From Paramyrothecium sp. XJ0827 (lineage: Eukaryota > Ascomycota > Sordariomycetes > Hypocreales > Stachybotryaceae): DNA of 64,000 nucleotides. Each line of letters starts with the position of its first letter. Position 1 is the first letter of the stretch. The notes beneath the pieces were generated by a model that worked only from the letters and a program-made list of their open reading frames with translations, ran no database searches and was not told where the DNA came from. Made by a program: the position numbers and the translations under genes. Positions 11,029-22,609 of the stretch are shown here, one piece after another. Where the stretch lies: NCBI GenBank assembly GCA_020881915.1, contig JAJFPB010000008.1:2232001-2296000 (forward strand), given 5' to 3'.

Positions 11029-13664
11029 TTACACCTCATACTCCACAGGGTGATATTGCTGTAGGGACTCTGGTACAGCCAAGTTAGCCAATCGAACATT
11101 GGAACATCCTTGAGGACAGTTTGGTGACGCCGTATGCTGCTGTCTGTTGGGAAAATCTTCTTGGGCCTGGATCCATAAACCACCAGCGGTACCTAATGAT
11201 GCACCGTACCTACATCCAGCAATCTCAGCGAGAAAACTTGATTCCTGCCAATATACAGATTCCTGAGCAGAAGATGAAGATTGCTTCTCTCCCTTGGCAC
11301 AGAGCCTGGAATTATAGCCTTCCGAGTAGAAATTCTCGAAACAGTTGAACCGCCACTGAGAGTCAAACAAGCAACAGTGGTAAGGGGTGAGCCACTGTCG
11401 CTGGTTAGAGTAATGCATTGCATGGCGCTTTGTGTCAGGGAGTCGTCGAGCGGGGGGTTGGCTATGTGACCTTGGCCCAATGGTTCGCCTCCTGGAAGCC
11501 CGATGGGTCATTAACATAATGACACCAGCATCATCTTGTGTACCATCCACGAGCTCTTCGAAAATAGTAGCCTCGTCGAAAAGCATATCTCGAAGGTCCA
11601 TATCTTTCGATTCGATCATTTTGGCCGTGACCCGCATCCAACAGCCTTCTGCTTCTTCGTCCACGCTTGGAGGCCATGCAATCACCTGCGGTAGTTGTGT
11701 TTCGGGAGGATAGGAGCACGGAGGCCGTTGGAGTTCGTATAGGGCACGTAAATAACGACAGCATATCCTGAAACTCCAATGTGCAGGCGTTGAACCGAAA
11801 ACCAGATCAACGATCTGTAGGCCCCTGGTAGGAAGCAACGAATATTGTGTTTTCAAGTTTCTCCACATCTGCTGCTCTTGCATGCCATAGCTGAGAAGAT
11901 CAACCCCTCCGTCATGAAGCATTGTCACCCAGATGCGAAGGGCGAACAAAATCTTGCCGAGCACTTCTGTCAAGTCATGGGAGAGCATATGCCGAGTCAT
12001 CAGCAACATCAGAAGCAGCGGTGTAATTTTGTTGTCGATTTGGGTGTCGGTGAAAGACCATGATGCTGCTTTCAAAGTCGATATGTGCGGCCAGTCCATG
12101 GGTTCGGAACGCGCCAAACAACAAGGGTCTGCACCATTTCTCAATGCGCTCACACCAAGTTCTCTCAGGTCTGCCAGCTCAGTGCTATCCGTGCTGGTAT
12201 ATGCACGGGACTTGATACGGAGTGCAACGTAGTGGAGGACAGAAGCACCACGGCTGTTCCTCAGTGTGGCCAGCCTTTGATCAGAAAAGTCCAGATCAAT
12301 GCATGTAAGAAAGGCAGGCACTGTTAGGAGACGAAGTCTGAAGGCAAGTTCAAATCTCCATTCTGTTGATCGAACAGAAATATCCGGATATCGTTCGTTC
12401 AAGACAACTCTCAAGCTTTCCATGCTCCGAACATAGAGCAACCAATGCACTTGACTGACATTGTCAATATCCGCAGGAAACTCTTTTTCCTGGAGAAAAA
12501 GTTGATACATCTCGTCTTCAGCAAAGGTATGTACCTGCTGAAAAACGAATTCGTTGAGGGCGCGGTCCAGGACTACTGACGCGTCTGGGTAGGTACACTG
12601 ACTGAGCAAGTATCGACATACATCAACCTGGCCGGACATTGCAGCCACCTAGATTGTCAAAGTCAAGTCAACTGACATGGAACAGAGACTCACCTCCAAC
12701 AGAGTGCAGTTCCCGTCGGATATCGGACAAGCATCGAGCGGCGTGGCTTCGTTGGTCGCGAATGCTCTCTGCATCATATCCAGGTTTCCGTGTCTACAGT
12801 ACCTGAAGATTTTGGATTCCCATGGTACTGAGTTGTACGAACATATTTGCATGCTCCACATGCCCTGCGATTGAGTGATCGCGACATCCCATATCACTCG
12901 AGATAAGAATGTTGGCAAATAAGCACGTGCCCGAAATATTGACCTAGTACCTTTTCTCTTTTGAGCTTGGCTCAGAAGTTGGTTCCTGCGTTTGTTGGAG
13001 CCTTGCTTGATGTTGGGCTCGTCGATATTCGACCCGGGGTCTGCGAGTAGTTGAGCTTTTGTGATCCCCATCGACTCCACCGCATGCTTTGCTCCTCCTG
13101 GTGTTGTCTCTAGTGGCGCCAATTGTTGCGAGACACTGCTGCTCCTCGCATCAAGCTGACTCTGTAAACTTTGTAGCATGGAGGTATGCTGAGCAAGCGT
13201 CTGCGAGTGGGTTTCTTGATACCGCCGTTGTCGGTCGCCGAGATATATCATGTATGCCAGTTCCAAGGAGCTTCGGGCATTATCGAGTCTCCCAAGGAGC
13301 TCTTTCATTTCGGGCTCTTTGAAAACTGCATAGAGTTTCCCGCGTATCCTGACGTGTTTAGACATCTGTGCCTCGAGTTTATCAATCAGCTGTTGAATCT
13401 CAACAATGGTCCTCTGACACTGGCCGATGCAGCGAAGGACCAAAGCGTCATGTTGAGTAACTTGCTGCCGCTGCTGCTCAAGCTCATGAAGGGCAAGCGC
13501 AATGGTTTCTAACTCAAAGACGACCCTGTTGATTGTTTGTGGGGCGTCTTTGGCCGCTTCGTAGATGCGCTTCAGTTTGGATGCACTCTGGCCTAGTTGG
13601 ATGCTCAAAGAAAGCAAGCCTGCTCCCCCGGCAACAATGCCGAGAATGCCTCGGCGCCCGACAT
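11029..13664 (-). CDS. PigL_N/ankyrin fungal protein with apparent N-terminal frameshift
   Basis: Exon 1 (to 12694) and exon 2 (12648-11029) join in phase 0 across a 45-nt intron with a GTGAGT donor. The N-terminal part (about 130 residues) is helical and matches the fungal PigL_N-type N-terminal domain seen on STAND and related proteins: GLLSLSIQLGQSASKLKR followed by a long coiled coil. A middle segment, RYCRHGNLDMMQ...TLLEVAAMSGQVDVCRYLL, is a degenerate ankyrin pair. The remainder is a long region typical of these fungal proteins, whose role may be in non-self recognition. The start is odd: ATG at 13664 gives MSGAEA, but the hydrophobic continuation ILGIVAGGAGLLSLS is in another frame; one base is missing around 13648-13650. 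Either the allele is broken, the read is wrong, or a short upstream exon supplies the start. Downstream the frame is open for about 850 codons. Confidence 0.65.
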
Positions 13665-14825
13665 GTCGGCGTCACATAGACGCGGACGAACAGACGATGT
13701 CAATTCCCCGTGAAAGTGTTGAGGTGACGTCTCTAAATTGCTTATTGCTGCCTAAGGCAAGGCTCACGAACAAGGCTATGCCCCTAAACCGATGATTGGG
13801 TATTTCAAAATTACACGTGTCGCCTCGTGCGGCTGATTCATCGACATGGATTCTGTCAAGCTGCTCGTCCTACCCTGCAGAGAACGGCTGGCTGTGAGCC
13901 TTTCAACATTCTTCGCCGTCCCTCTTCTGACTGCTGCCATATTGGCTCGCGGGCTCTTTTTTTGACTGGATTGCGCAATTGGTACTCCAAATTGACCACG
14001 TAATGCTTGCGTGCGGGACGCTGTTGCAATCGGCGCTCAGAGCCCTACAAAGCCCACGTTTCCCTACACGGTTCGATGTCGAAGACTTTGCTTGCTTAGC
14101 TAGGAAACATACAGTCCAAGATCTATACCCTCCTATGGCATTGAAAAGGCGATGCAGCTACCTGACAAGTGAGATGTGGACGCAAGACTCATGCTCCACA
14201 ATGCCACCCGCAGGCACGATGTTCAGTTGCAGAAACCTCATCACCGAAGATATCGGCGGAGGTACAATGCCGGGAACACACTTCGGCCCATGCAAGCTGT
14301 AGGCCTCCGAAGACTTTTGGTTGCTTGTCTGTAACTTCACTCTGAACACGAATAGTCAATGATTTTCAAAGACCCGGCGGGAAGAAACCACTCAGCCTCG
14401 ATGCAGCAACTTATTCAAGGTGGCATCATTCATGTAGTCATCGTCAGGTGATCTTCTCTGATCCATACTGAAGCTTCAAGCCCTTCGTCTAACGGCATTG
14501 ACGGAGTCACGTTTAGACAATGCAAACGGAACAATGATTCAAAACCAGCTGAACGATCTCCTGAAACAATGTAAACAGCCTGAAACCATAATAACCTCAG
14601 CAGTAGCACGAAACCATATTATTCTCAGGGTGAACGTCTTCGCTCGACTCACCCTGGACTTGAATCTAAATAAGGGTACATATTGCACGACATGGCGTGA
14701 GACATAAAAGATGCCGGACTGGTCATAACAAAAGTCTTACGGCTTGTCGTGGAGGGTCCTAATAGTTCTATTCGTGCCTATCAAAACTCACGCATTCTAA
14801 CACTATCAACAGCTCTTCATTCCAC
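13665..14825. other. Intergenic stretch, no supported gene
   Basis: Short open frames occur (13979-14302 on plus; 14158-14349 on minus) without domain, signal peptide or splice support. I see no repeats. Confidence 0.45.
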
Positions 14826-15017
14826 TTATGGGTTGCAAAGACTGTATGGATCTCCTTCTTGACACCTGCAAATACACTCAGCGCACTGGATCTCGCAGTA
14901 CCAGTACGTGTCCGGGCTCTGCCAGTTCATAACATTACATGGCCCACCGCATGTAACAGCAGAGACCGACGTGGCAAGTAAGCCAATGGCGAGACTGAAA
15001 ATAGTAATGCTTCTCAT
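14826..15017 (-). CDS. Small secreted cysteine-rich protein, 8 Cys
   Basis: A 63-residue single-exon frame. Residues 1-20 (MRSITIFSLAIGLLATSVSA) form a textbook signal peptide with an A-x-A-like cleavage region. The mature part is only about 43 residues and holds eight cysteines, in the pattern C-x3-C, C-x3-C-x2-C-x-C-x-C and a final C near the C-terminus, so probably four disulfides. I do not recognise the family. Size, signal and cysteine density are those of fungal effector-like or antimicrobial-like peptides; that role is inference. The start at 15017 is preferred over the in-frame upstream ATG (15044) because it sits directly before the hydrophobic core. A TATTTATA/TATAAATA element lies about 180 bp upstream (15194-15201). 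Confidence 0.65.
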   Translation of the reverse strand: MRSITIFSLAIGLLATSVSAVTCGGPCNVMNWQSPDTYWYCEIQCAECICRCQEGDPYSLCNP

Positions 15018-15824
15018 AATAAGGTTTGCGGGCTCTACTAGCATTTATTAGTAGGGGACTAAGATTGGCTGACTGCTATTGCTTACTAGAGTGGAAGTAG
15101 GTTTTGAGTACAAGTGTGCAGTAAGGATCGAGAAGATTATGGAAAAGAGATTGAAGCGTGACTATCGGGCTGGTCAAGATGTTCTTAGCAAGGTATTTAT
15201 AATGTCAGTAATTCCTGTTGTATTGACTCTTGTTCAGGCCACTCTTGAATAGAACTAGTCAAACGATTTGAAAGGATCGTATTCCCTGATTGAATGATAT
15301 GGAGCGTATTATCCACGAGTAACAGACCAGCATGTCAACCGTACTTGTGCGCCACTTCATTACCGCTCAAACTACTGCATAGGATATGCAGTCTCTTATT
15401 GGTCTTGGCTGGAGTCCGCTCAAGCATACTAGAGTAGGCTTCAAAATTGGTCCTACGGTGAGTCTCGCTGTTTGGGTCATAGCGGTCACCAATCATAATA
15501 GCTTTGTGTTGTTGTAAAATCTCGGAGGTACACCTAATGCCAGCTTCCCAGATCAGCTACTGCTGGAGATCTTCATGTCTGCTTTGAGCATGCAAGCTGC
15601 GAACCTAATCTGATTGATTTAACTGTAAGATTTTAGGACGAGAAGCAATCATATAGTTTTATGTTTTTTATTACGATTATTCTATTGAAAGATCAAGATG
15701 GCTACAGGTTTGTAACATGCAAAGCATATCAAGGCAAAGAATTTGTTTAGCTTTCCACTTTGATGGCACCAGTTCACGGCGTAATTATTACGGGTAGCAT
15801 CTCCTATCTTAAATAATTACGGCG
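15018..15824. other. AT-rich intergenic stretch
   Basis: AT-rich DNA between two small secreted-protein genes on the minus strand. It contains the left arm of an inverted repeat at its right end (15777-15825) and no coding frame I can support. Confidence 0.5.
15194..15201 (-). promoter_or_regulatory. TATA-like element upstream of the 8-Cys secreted peptide
   Basis: On the minus strand this reads TATAAATA, about 180 bp before the ATG at 15017. Distance is on the long side, so the assignment is tentative. Confidence 0.3.
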
Positions 15825-15825
15825 T
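15777..15825. repeat. Short inverted repeat with CGGCGTAATTATT arms
   Basis: The left arm CGGCGTAATTATT (15777-15789) pairs with the right arm AATAATTACGGCG (15812-15824) with one mismatch across a 22-nt loop. The right arm ends beside the stop codon of the crystallin-like gene (15825-15827, minus strand), so on that strand it could form a 3'-UTR hairpin. Could also be a remnant of a small inverted-repeat element. Confidence 0.45.
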
Positions 15826-16229
15826 TAACACTGGTTGCGGAATGACCAAATGTGATCGTTCAAGAAGTCCGGAACTGTTCTTGCACTGCCACGGTTCTGC
15901 CACTGCGCGCCTTGGCAATCTCTCTCTCTATTCAAGTTAGCTACGTTGTGTGAAATAACGGGTGATTAACTTGCCTATAAAATGTAGTGCAAGAATAGGT
16001 TTCGCCGCCAACAGAGCTTGTTCTGTCACCCTTGCCATTAAGATTCCCTAGCATACATTAACAATTTGCTCTTGATTATGATACGTAGGTCGTACATACA
16101 GCAGGCACCATCGTTACCCCGGCGCTCTGTAGTCCATGCTCCTTTGTACATGGAATGTTCGTACAAGACGAAAACTCTGGCTGAAGCCGCTGAGGCAAGG
16201 AGAGTCGTTAGCAAGATGTGAAGCTGCAT
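15825..16229 (-). CDS. Small secreted beta/gamma-crystallin-like protein (GC-AG intron)
   Basis: Three exons (16229-16100, 16047-15975, 15927-15825) add up to 101 residues with phases closing at both junctions. Residues 1-17 form a signal peptide (MQLHILLTTLLASAASA). The mature chain has two beta/gamma-crystallin Greek-key signatures: YEHSMYKG near the start and YRERDCQG in the second half, each fitting the aromatic-x4-aromatic/Cys-x-Gly pattern, with an SSV segment between and a final DHIWSF strand ending in Cys. There are four cysteines in all. Exon 1 ends at a GTATGT donor; exon 2 ends at AG|GCAAGT, a GC donor of the preferred form, because no GT donor keeps the C-terminal half in frame. 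The fold is known in secreted fungal proteins, but no function can be assigned. TATAAATA lies about 100 bp upstream. Confidence 0.7.
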
Positions 16230-19200
16230 GATGGACGGGGGTAGCTCTGCGTGTAGCTTCAAGATAAGCAGAGTCGGCGATGATAATGTGGAAGTCCAAA
16301 GTGCAGGAAATTGGAGAGGTATACAGGTATTTATACTGGTAGTAGTGCTGTAGTTGTGCAGGAACATTTTGTGTCCTCAATCTCTTGAAAATACCCTTTT
16401 TCCTGCAAAGAACTTTGGTGACAGTTAACATGCTACCAGCATCACACATTAAGTCCCCTCTCTTAGAGGATTAGTCTTGATAGGAAGCACTTAAGCGAAG
16501 TCACAAGGCTAAAGAGGCTTGAAATGCGCATTTAGCCAAAGAGGTCCTGGTAAGGTTGCTACTGGGATCGTACCCTGTTAAAGGCATGCATCGGAAGCAC
16601 CGAGAGCTGGGATCAGTATCCTACACGCTTGTAGTAGCCTGCCTACATGGGTTATCTGTTGCTGTCAACATGCACAAAGATGGTACCCCATTCGACAGAG
16701 TTTTAAAATCCCTGCTTCAAAGACGTGATACATAAATTATATTTTCCCTAGACCTAAAATATGCATGATTAGAAGGTAATTTTTCCCAAAGAAGAGCTTG
16801 TATGAAGGTTGATAATGATATTCATTCTATCCCCAAAGATTCGCACAGAGCATAACACAGACCAACGCCCGCTTGGAAGCTCCAGGAATAACTTCCTAGG
16901 CTCACTCATGATCATCGTTCACCATTTCACCTAACATCGTCGTAAACCAAGGAGAAGAGTTAAAAGCAGATATTGACAATCGTTTAAGCTACTAAAACCT
17001 ACCATTAACAGACATGGGTTAATTGTGCGGGGTAACCACTTGCCGAACAATTCAGGTCTAGACCAACAGGCCCTGCTGGTCAGGTCGGACTCTTATCATT
17101 GCAGCAAGCAGATTTTCCGAGGTAACCCTGAACGAAATCAGCTTTCTGGAGGTTTAGAGTCAAAAGCCCAAGCAGCAGTGGCATTAGGCTTGGAGCACTC
17201 GGCCTCACGAACATCTAAGAAGTCCGAGATGCAATCTAATTTTGTGACGAAAATGACGTTCTGCATAAAGATTCGATCCTACGATGCAAAGCAAGATTCC
17301 ACAAATCAAACCCTGGTAAAAGTCGTGAACTAACCCTTTAATATACCCCAGCTCGAGCTAAATAGTTGCTTGCGTCCTCGGGTCCCTGGATAATGCAGGG
17401 GTTGCAAAACACAAGCTTCTCGCTTACTCGGACAAGCAATAACACATTGGGCGCGCTGCATTTCAGCTGACTCTATCATTGCATGTTGGACAAAATTTGG
17501 GTCTTTAGAGAAGGTGATTCTCCTGGAATCTTCGCCTGCCTGTTCTACCATGCAAAACTCTGGGCCACAGACGTGAGATACGCACATTTATGGATCGAGT
17601 GTTTGACCGCTTTTTGATATGTGAGGCAATGAGGTTGGTTAGATTAGAGACTTGCCGAGGAGATAAGTCCATTACATTAGCTGCATTAGCACGATCCTTG
17701 GCTTTCGAATTACTCTGGGAGAAGCCTTCTTGGGACTTTGGTGGACATACCTTGTGAGGTAGAAATTGCTAGAGATAGTACTACTGAGACGTTAGCCCGA
17801 TAGCTGTTCCATTTATTACTCTGAGCCAAGTGTCCAGGGGTAAATGATGCACGCTTAGGATTATAGCAGGAGGTGTGTAGGAACGTCATGATAGAGACGG
17901 TGGTTCATGTTTGAGCTCACGTGTGATAATGCCACTGAAACTCTAATTTTCATGCCTTAGGCAGTCCGGAAGTTGTTGGATATGTAGCTTTGAACCCAAG
18001 ATCTTCATATTGCGGTTCTAAAAGTCGCGATGTTCGCACACGCATGTGGCTATCTTTTTAACGCTTCTACAAGGTGGAGATGCCTCTGCATAGTGCCTTA
18101 AATACGGCACCTAAATAGTAAGTATATGTAAATCATTCTGTGCAGTAAATGCACGGAGCAGAATGTAGTATATGTTCAATTATGTACTGCGTTGCGTGGA
18201 ACAAGAAAATGTAATGCAAAGTGAACCAGATATCCCTTTCCACGAAGCTATTGTAGATCAAGGCCCAAGGAGCAACTGAGCCACCGGCCTCCCAGCGGCG
18301 AAGTCAAATAGAAACTCCAAACCATTTGTACCCTAGGAAAAGCTCTGGTTGCCAAGGCTGCATTACTGACTACATCTCCGGATGCCACGACAAAAGTGAA
18401 ATCCCCACAGATTTCTCAACAATGTTTGCCACAAAGAGTTAAACTCAAAACATTGCTTTTGTATAGTTTTTCAATCAAGCTTCAACTGTTCAGTTGCTGG
18501 CTACTGCTCTAGTGGGATGTGGCTACTGGGGAGTGCTACTGGGCGATTATGATAGCTGCCTTTCTATTGGGCGTATGGTATAGAGTAAAGTAGAAGGAAA
18601 GAGTGTAGTAGTTGGTATTCGTGAAAAGCTTACTAATTAGCTAGTCAATAAGACGGGGCTGAAGCTGAAGTATAGAATACATATAGTTAATGAGAAATGC
18701 ATGGTAGATCTAGTGAAGATCGACGACGCTAATGGATTTCTTACTGGTTTTTGCTGATAATGCTGAATGATTTGAACCCAAGTAAAAGTCATCTCATTCT
18801 GGGAGAGCAGTAAGTGGTGAGTGGACCAGAGAATAATATTGGCGGGATGAAATTCCCGGTGGGCGCAGGTCCACCGCTGCTATCCTGGACTCAACGGCAC
18901 CATCATTCAAATGCAGGCATTTTGGCGTAGTAGTGGTGTTGTGCTCCACCGATTCTCATTCCATATTCGGTGCTGCCTGAAGGAAACCCACCTAACCAGG
19001 ATTGCCGCCATAGCACTTTCAAACACGCTGGGTCGAAGTCGTCGGACAAAGTATCCCACACTTCAACTTGGGCTGTGTATTCGAGTTTCTCCTTGGACCC
19101 TCGAGGGCGAAGCGAAGACTAGAAGAAGATGAATCGAACCAAAAGAGGAGCCCTCAAAGAATCGAGTCACACTTAGCCACACCTCCACTCAAGGACCAAG

Positions 19201-19394
19201 GCTCTAACGTTGGAGTTGCATATGTCCCAGTAGGGTTGACGTGTATTTGGGTATTATTTCTACTTAGCCCAAGTCTTTCAAGTTAACAATCGATTTAGTG
19301 TTTATTTGACAAGCATACATCAGCATTTCATACACTCATATGCGCTACGGGTTGCTATGAATAACCGAGGTCCGAAGACATTACTGAAATGCCT
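16230..19394. other. 3.1-kb gene-empty, AT-rich stretch
   Basis: Apart from the promoter at its left end, I find no supported gene in this stretch. Open frames are short and scattered on both strands and have no motif. Base composition is visibly AT-richer than the cluster region. No terminal inverted repeats, transposase or reverse-transcriptase fragments were seen. It may be old, mutated repetitive DNA, but I cannot show that. Confidence 0.5.
16328..16335 (-). promoter_or_regulatory. TATA box of the crystallin-like gene
   Basis: Reads TATAAATA on the minus strand, about 100 bp before the ATG at 16229; spacing and sequence are both typical. Confidence 0.5.
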
Positions 19395-21336
19395 TTAAAG
19401 CTCCATAATCACGATACCAAGCAGTCGCATGCCGTTTTCCAGAACCTGACGAACGCACTCCAACATTGCGAGCTCTGCCGTATTTCGATTCGAACTTGAG
19501 CCTCCGGCCTCATCATCTTCTTCTTTCCAGACCTGGCCCAGACTATCCGTTAGACTGAATAGGTATGCAACAAATGCGGAGGATTCAAACGAAGCTTGCT
19601 TAAATGAGTTCTTGACCGCGTCGGGGAACTGAATGAGGACTCGAAGAACGTCTGAATACTCTTCCTCCTCGAGGAGGGAAAGATCCGCCACGTCAAGCTC
19701 GTCACGTGTGATGGTAATCCCGCTGAGCTTCCGACTGAGTGCGAAGTACCATTGCTGCAGCGCAATGCCTGTGTGTCCGTCTGCTGTGGCGATTTTATCG
19801 ACGTCAACGATAAGGGGAACATTGTGTTTGTGGGATAGATCCTGGACAATGAGACCCGCGAGCCCGAGGTTGTCGGACAATCTCGGGTTGTCTTGTGGGA
19901 ACTCAGTCATGATTTCCCCATCGACATCTAGGAGGCTTTGTACTGCTCCACTACATTGGTTGAGGATGTCCTCCAGGAGAATCCCGCTACTTTCTGGTAG
20001 GCTGGCTTGGGTTTGCATCTTGCCAACACTCAGATGCTTCAGCTGAGTGTTGATGTCCGCATGCCCGAGTACCTCTAGCGCTTTGAAGAGCTGATGAAAA
20101 TGCGCGTTTTGTTGCGAGGCAGCGACATACACCATCATGTCAAAGGAATATTTCTCACGCCTTTCGTAGAACGCCGCGATATCGCGCAGGAGGTAGCTTG
20201 TCGTGCCGTTCCGAAACCTTGCAATTGCGTTTCGAAGGCCTGGAACGTTGAGAGATTCGAAATTGATAACCCAGGCGCCGTCACTTTCCTCGTATAATCC
20301 TTTCTCCTTCAAGGCGGATTCGATTTTCTCAATAGTCTCTGGTTTGAAAGCGGATTCACCAGACTCATCATCGAATATAAAGCCCATTCGCTCATAGACC
20401 TTGGCATATCTCACAGTGAACGCATCTCTGAACTGTTGCCAGAGTGAAATGGCTTCAGAGTCATGATCCTCAAGTCGACGGAAGAAGTCATCTTTTTCTC
20501 CGTCAAGAGCGGAACCCTCGGCGAAGGTTGGCTCATTGCGCTCAGCCTGGTAGAGTGAATCAATTTTCTTAAAAATGTCCAGCAGATGGGCCATGGGGTC
20601 AGACTGGAAAAGTTCCTCGGACTTAAATCTTGACCATCCGGTGGCGAGGAGTCCGATCTGCTTACCCCAGTCTCCTATGAAGTTGGTTCGCACTGCATCC
20701 CAGCCCATGGCTTCAAAAATGGATGCGACATAGTTGCCAATCACGGTGCTCCGCGAATGGAAACCGTCAAACTCCTTGCCGATATTAGGAGAGGAGTACT
20801 CCACAATCACTTTCTTACGTCCACTATCGCTGTTGGCCGGGTCCCGTAATCCCATTGAAGGGTCTTTGCCATATTCTTTGCCACGGTCGATGATGTACAC
20901 GAGTAAAAGCCGAGCTAAAGTATTTGGCTTGAAAAAGAATCGGAGATTGATCCCATCCACAAATGGGTGCTCAAATATACGACTCGGAGGGAACTTGAAA
21001 GGAACTTTGTCAGTTGCATTTGGAATCAATCATAAATGTTGATGCAAATACCGTTTGCTGAAGCTGTAGAGTGAGATCTGCAGGCTTAATATCTTTGAGC
21101 CTCAACCGTGGGATTACCACAGTGAGGTCACCGAGCCCGTTGGACAGCTGAACTGAATCCCACGCAGCTTCTGACGCACATCCAGTAAGCTGGACAAGGG
21201 TATTGGCTAGGAAGGACATGTAGATGGTCAAGGGTCTGGTCTCGATGTCGGCCAATGGAAATGCGGGAATGTCGCCCTCCACTCCTGCCTCTGCGAGAAA
21301 GGCGAGTATGCCATCGGAGGTGCGCGTTGAAGTCAT
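19395..21336 (-). CDS. Arginyl-tRNA synthetase-like paralog with eroded catalytic motifs
   Basis: Exons 21336-21052 and 20993-19395 (58-nt intron, phase 0) give 627 residues, about the length of fungal ArgRS. The N-terminal Arg-tRNA D-loop-binding-like domain, the core (KKVIVEYSSPNIGKEF, NFIGDWGKQIGLLATG), RNGTTSYLLRDIAAFYERREKY and the C-terminal anticodon-binding helical domain ending NGMRLLGIVIMEL are clearly ArgRS. But the HIGH-type motif, normally HAGH in EFHAGHLRST, reads DGFH (residues 171-174), losing its first histidine. The MSTRKG-type loop after the VGKM segment (about residue 421) reads MQTQASLPESSG, losing the basic ATP-site residues, and the DTGPYLQYAHSR motif is changed to HTGIALQQWYFALSRK. 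The frame is nevertheless intact. So this is probably not the cell's charging enzyme. It may be a repurposed paralog; a decaying duplicate or a drug-insensitive copy are alternatives. Confidence 0.82.
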
Positions 21337-22609
21337 CTTGGCTTTGCGTGAGAGAGAATGTGGCTGTGGCGATCTGGTTCAGTTGGTGGTTAACGACACT
21401 AAGCGATAAGATGGATGGGCGCCAAGAGTGAAGGGGAAGCCTGTGCAGGCAAACACACGCCCGAATATCTCTGGCAGTGACGTTGTACTGTTCAGCCGTA
21501 CTAGTCATTGGCTGTTTGATTGGGCAGCAATGCCGCTAGGCAACCAAAAATGTGGTTGACTAGGAAGTAAGGACTGCTGCCACAAGGCGACGTGATCTTG
21601 GGCTGGGCAGAGGCCGCGGCGACAATTGATGCCAAAAGCTATGTACAACCCTCGGCGGCGGCTTCCGTCTGACAGAAAATTTGCAAAGGGCAGCGGCTTG
21701 TATTTCATTCGCTTTTTGCCGTGCGTCACTGGTTGCGTTAGGCTCTTGGTGAGAAACTTGCCAGTGACAAATTGACTCGTATGTTGACACAGAATACCCA
21801 ATACGTTAATCGTCTCCCGATGACCTTGGGCCCAGCTGTGTGAGTCACTGTCGCAGAATGACAAAACGAGAGCGAGAGCTTCCTTGGTGGAGGAGTAAAG
21901 AAATCATCCTGTTCATGCAGAGTGGCCACGCCCGGCCACTTTAGCTGGTGCGCCTGTCAATAAAGCAGGATGCTGAAACCATGTGATGTGTTGCTTAGGT
22001 ACGATCCAACAGACCCAAACCGAACAGCCGCTCAGGACGAGCCACGTAGGCATCTGCTCGGTGTGAAGCGCTAAACGGAGCCCAATCCTGCCAACGGTGG
22101 CTGCCGGTTGAAAACAGGGCGAACGAGGTCGGGCAAAGGTCCCATTTGGGGGGAAACCCTTGTTGTGAAGGGAGAAAGAGGGGCATGGTTTTGTATGCAG
22201 TAATCCAGGTTCCAAGTCATGCATTCATTTGTTTCGTTGTAGAGTGTGCCACACCCGGAATTAACCGGCTGTCTCTCGATTCGTACGCCTCTTGGCGAAT
22301 ACATCTGTCGTAATGTCATGATCATGACAATAGCCCCTCGTCACCAATCGCTCCATGCCTTCGCTTCCACGGTCTTTGGCCTATCAAAAGTTGGTAGCAC
22401 ATTGCGAGCCGATCTTGGTTTTTTAGACCCAAGAGGACAGCGAAGGATAAGAAGGAGTATACCAAAAACCCTACAATCAGGAACGAAAATTGACGGGGAA
22501 CAAATGGAATAAATGCAGGGTCCAGGGTAAAAGTCCCAAGTGTCAGCGCCATGGGCGTAGCAAACAACTTCCCAGTAGTTAGTCGCGCATCGCAGCAATC
22601 TTCATGTGT
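21337..22609. other. Intergenic stretch, promoter side of the ArgRS-like gene
   Basis: About 1.27 kb between two minus-strand genes. Overlapping open frames on both strands (21505-21929, 21913-22325, 22246-22600) have no recognisable domain and contradict each other; I regard them as chance frames. Confidence 0.5.

Noticed and set aside
16230..19394. Transposon in the gene-empty block
   Set aside because: No terminal inverted repeats, target-site duplication or transposase/reverse-transcriptase fragment was visible.
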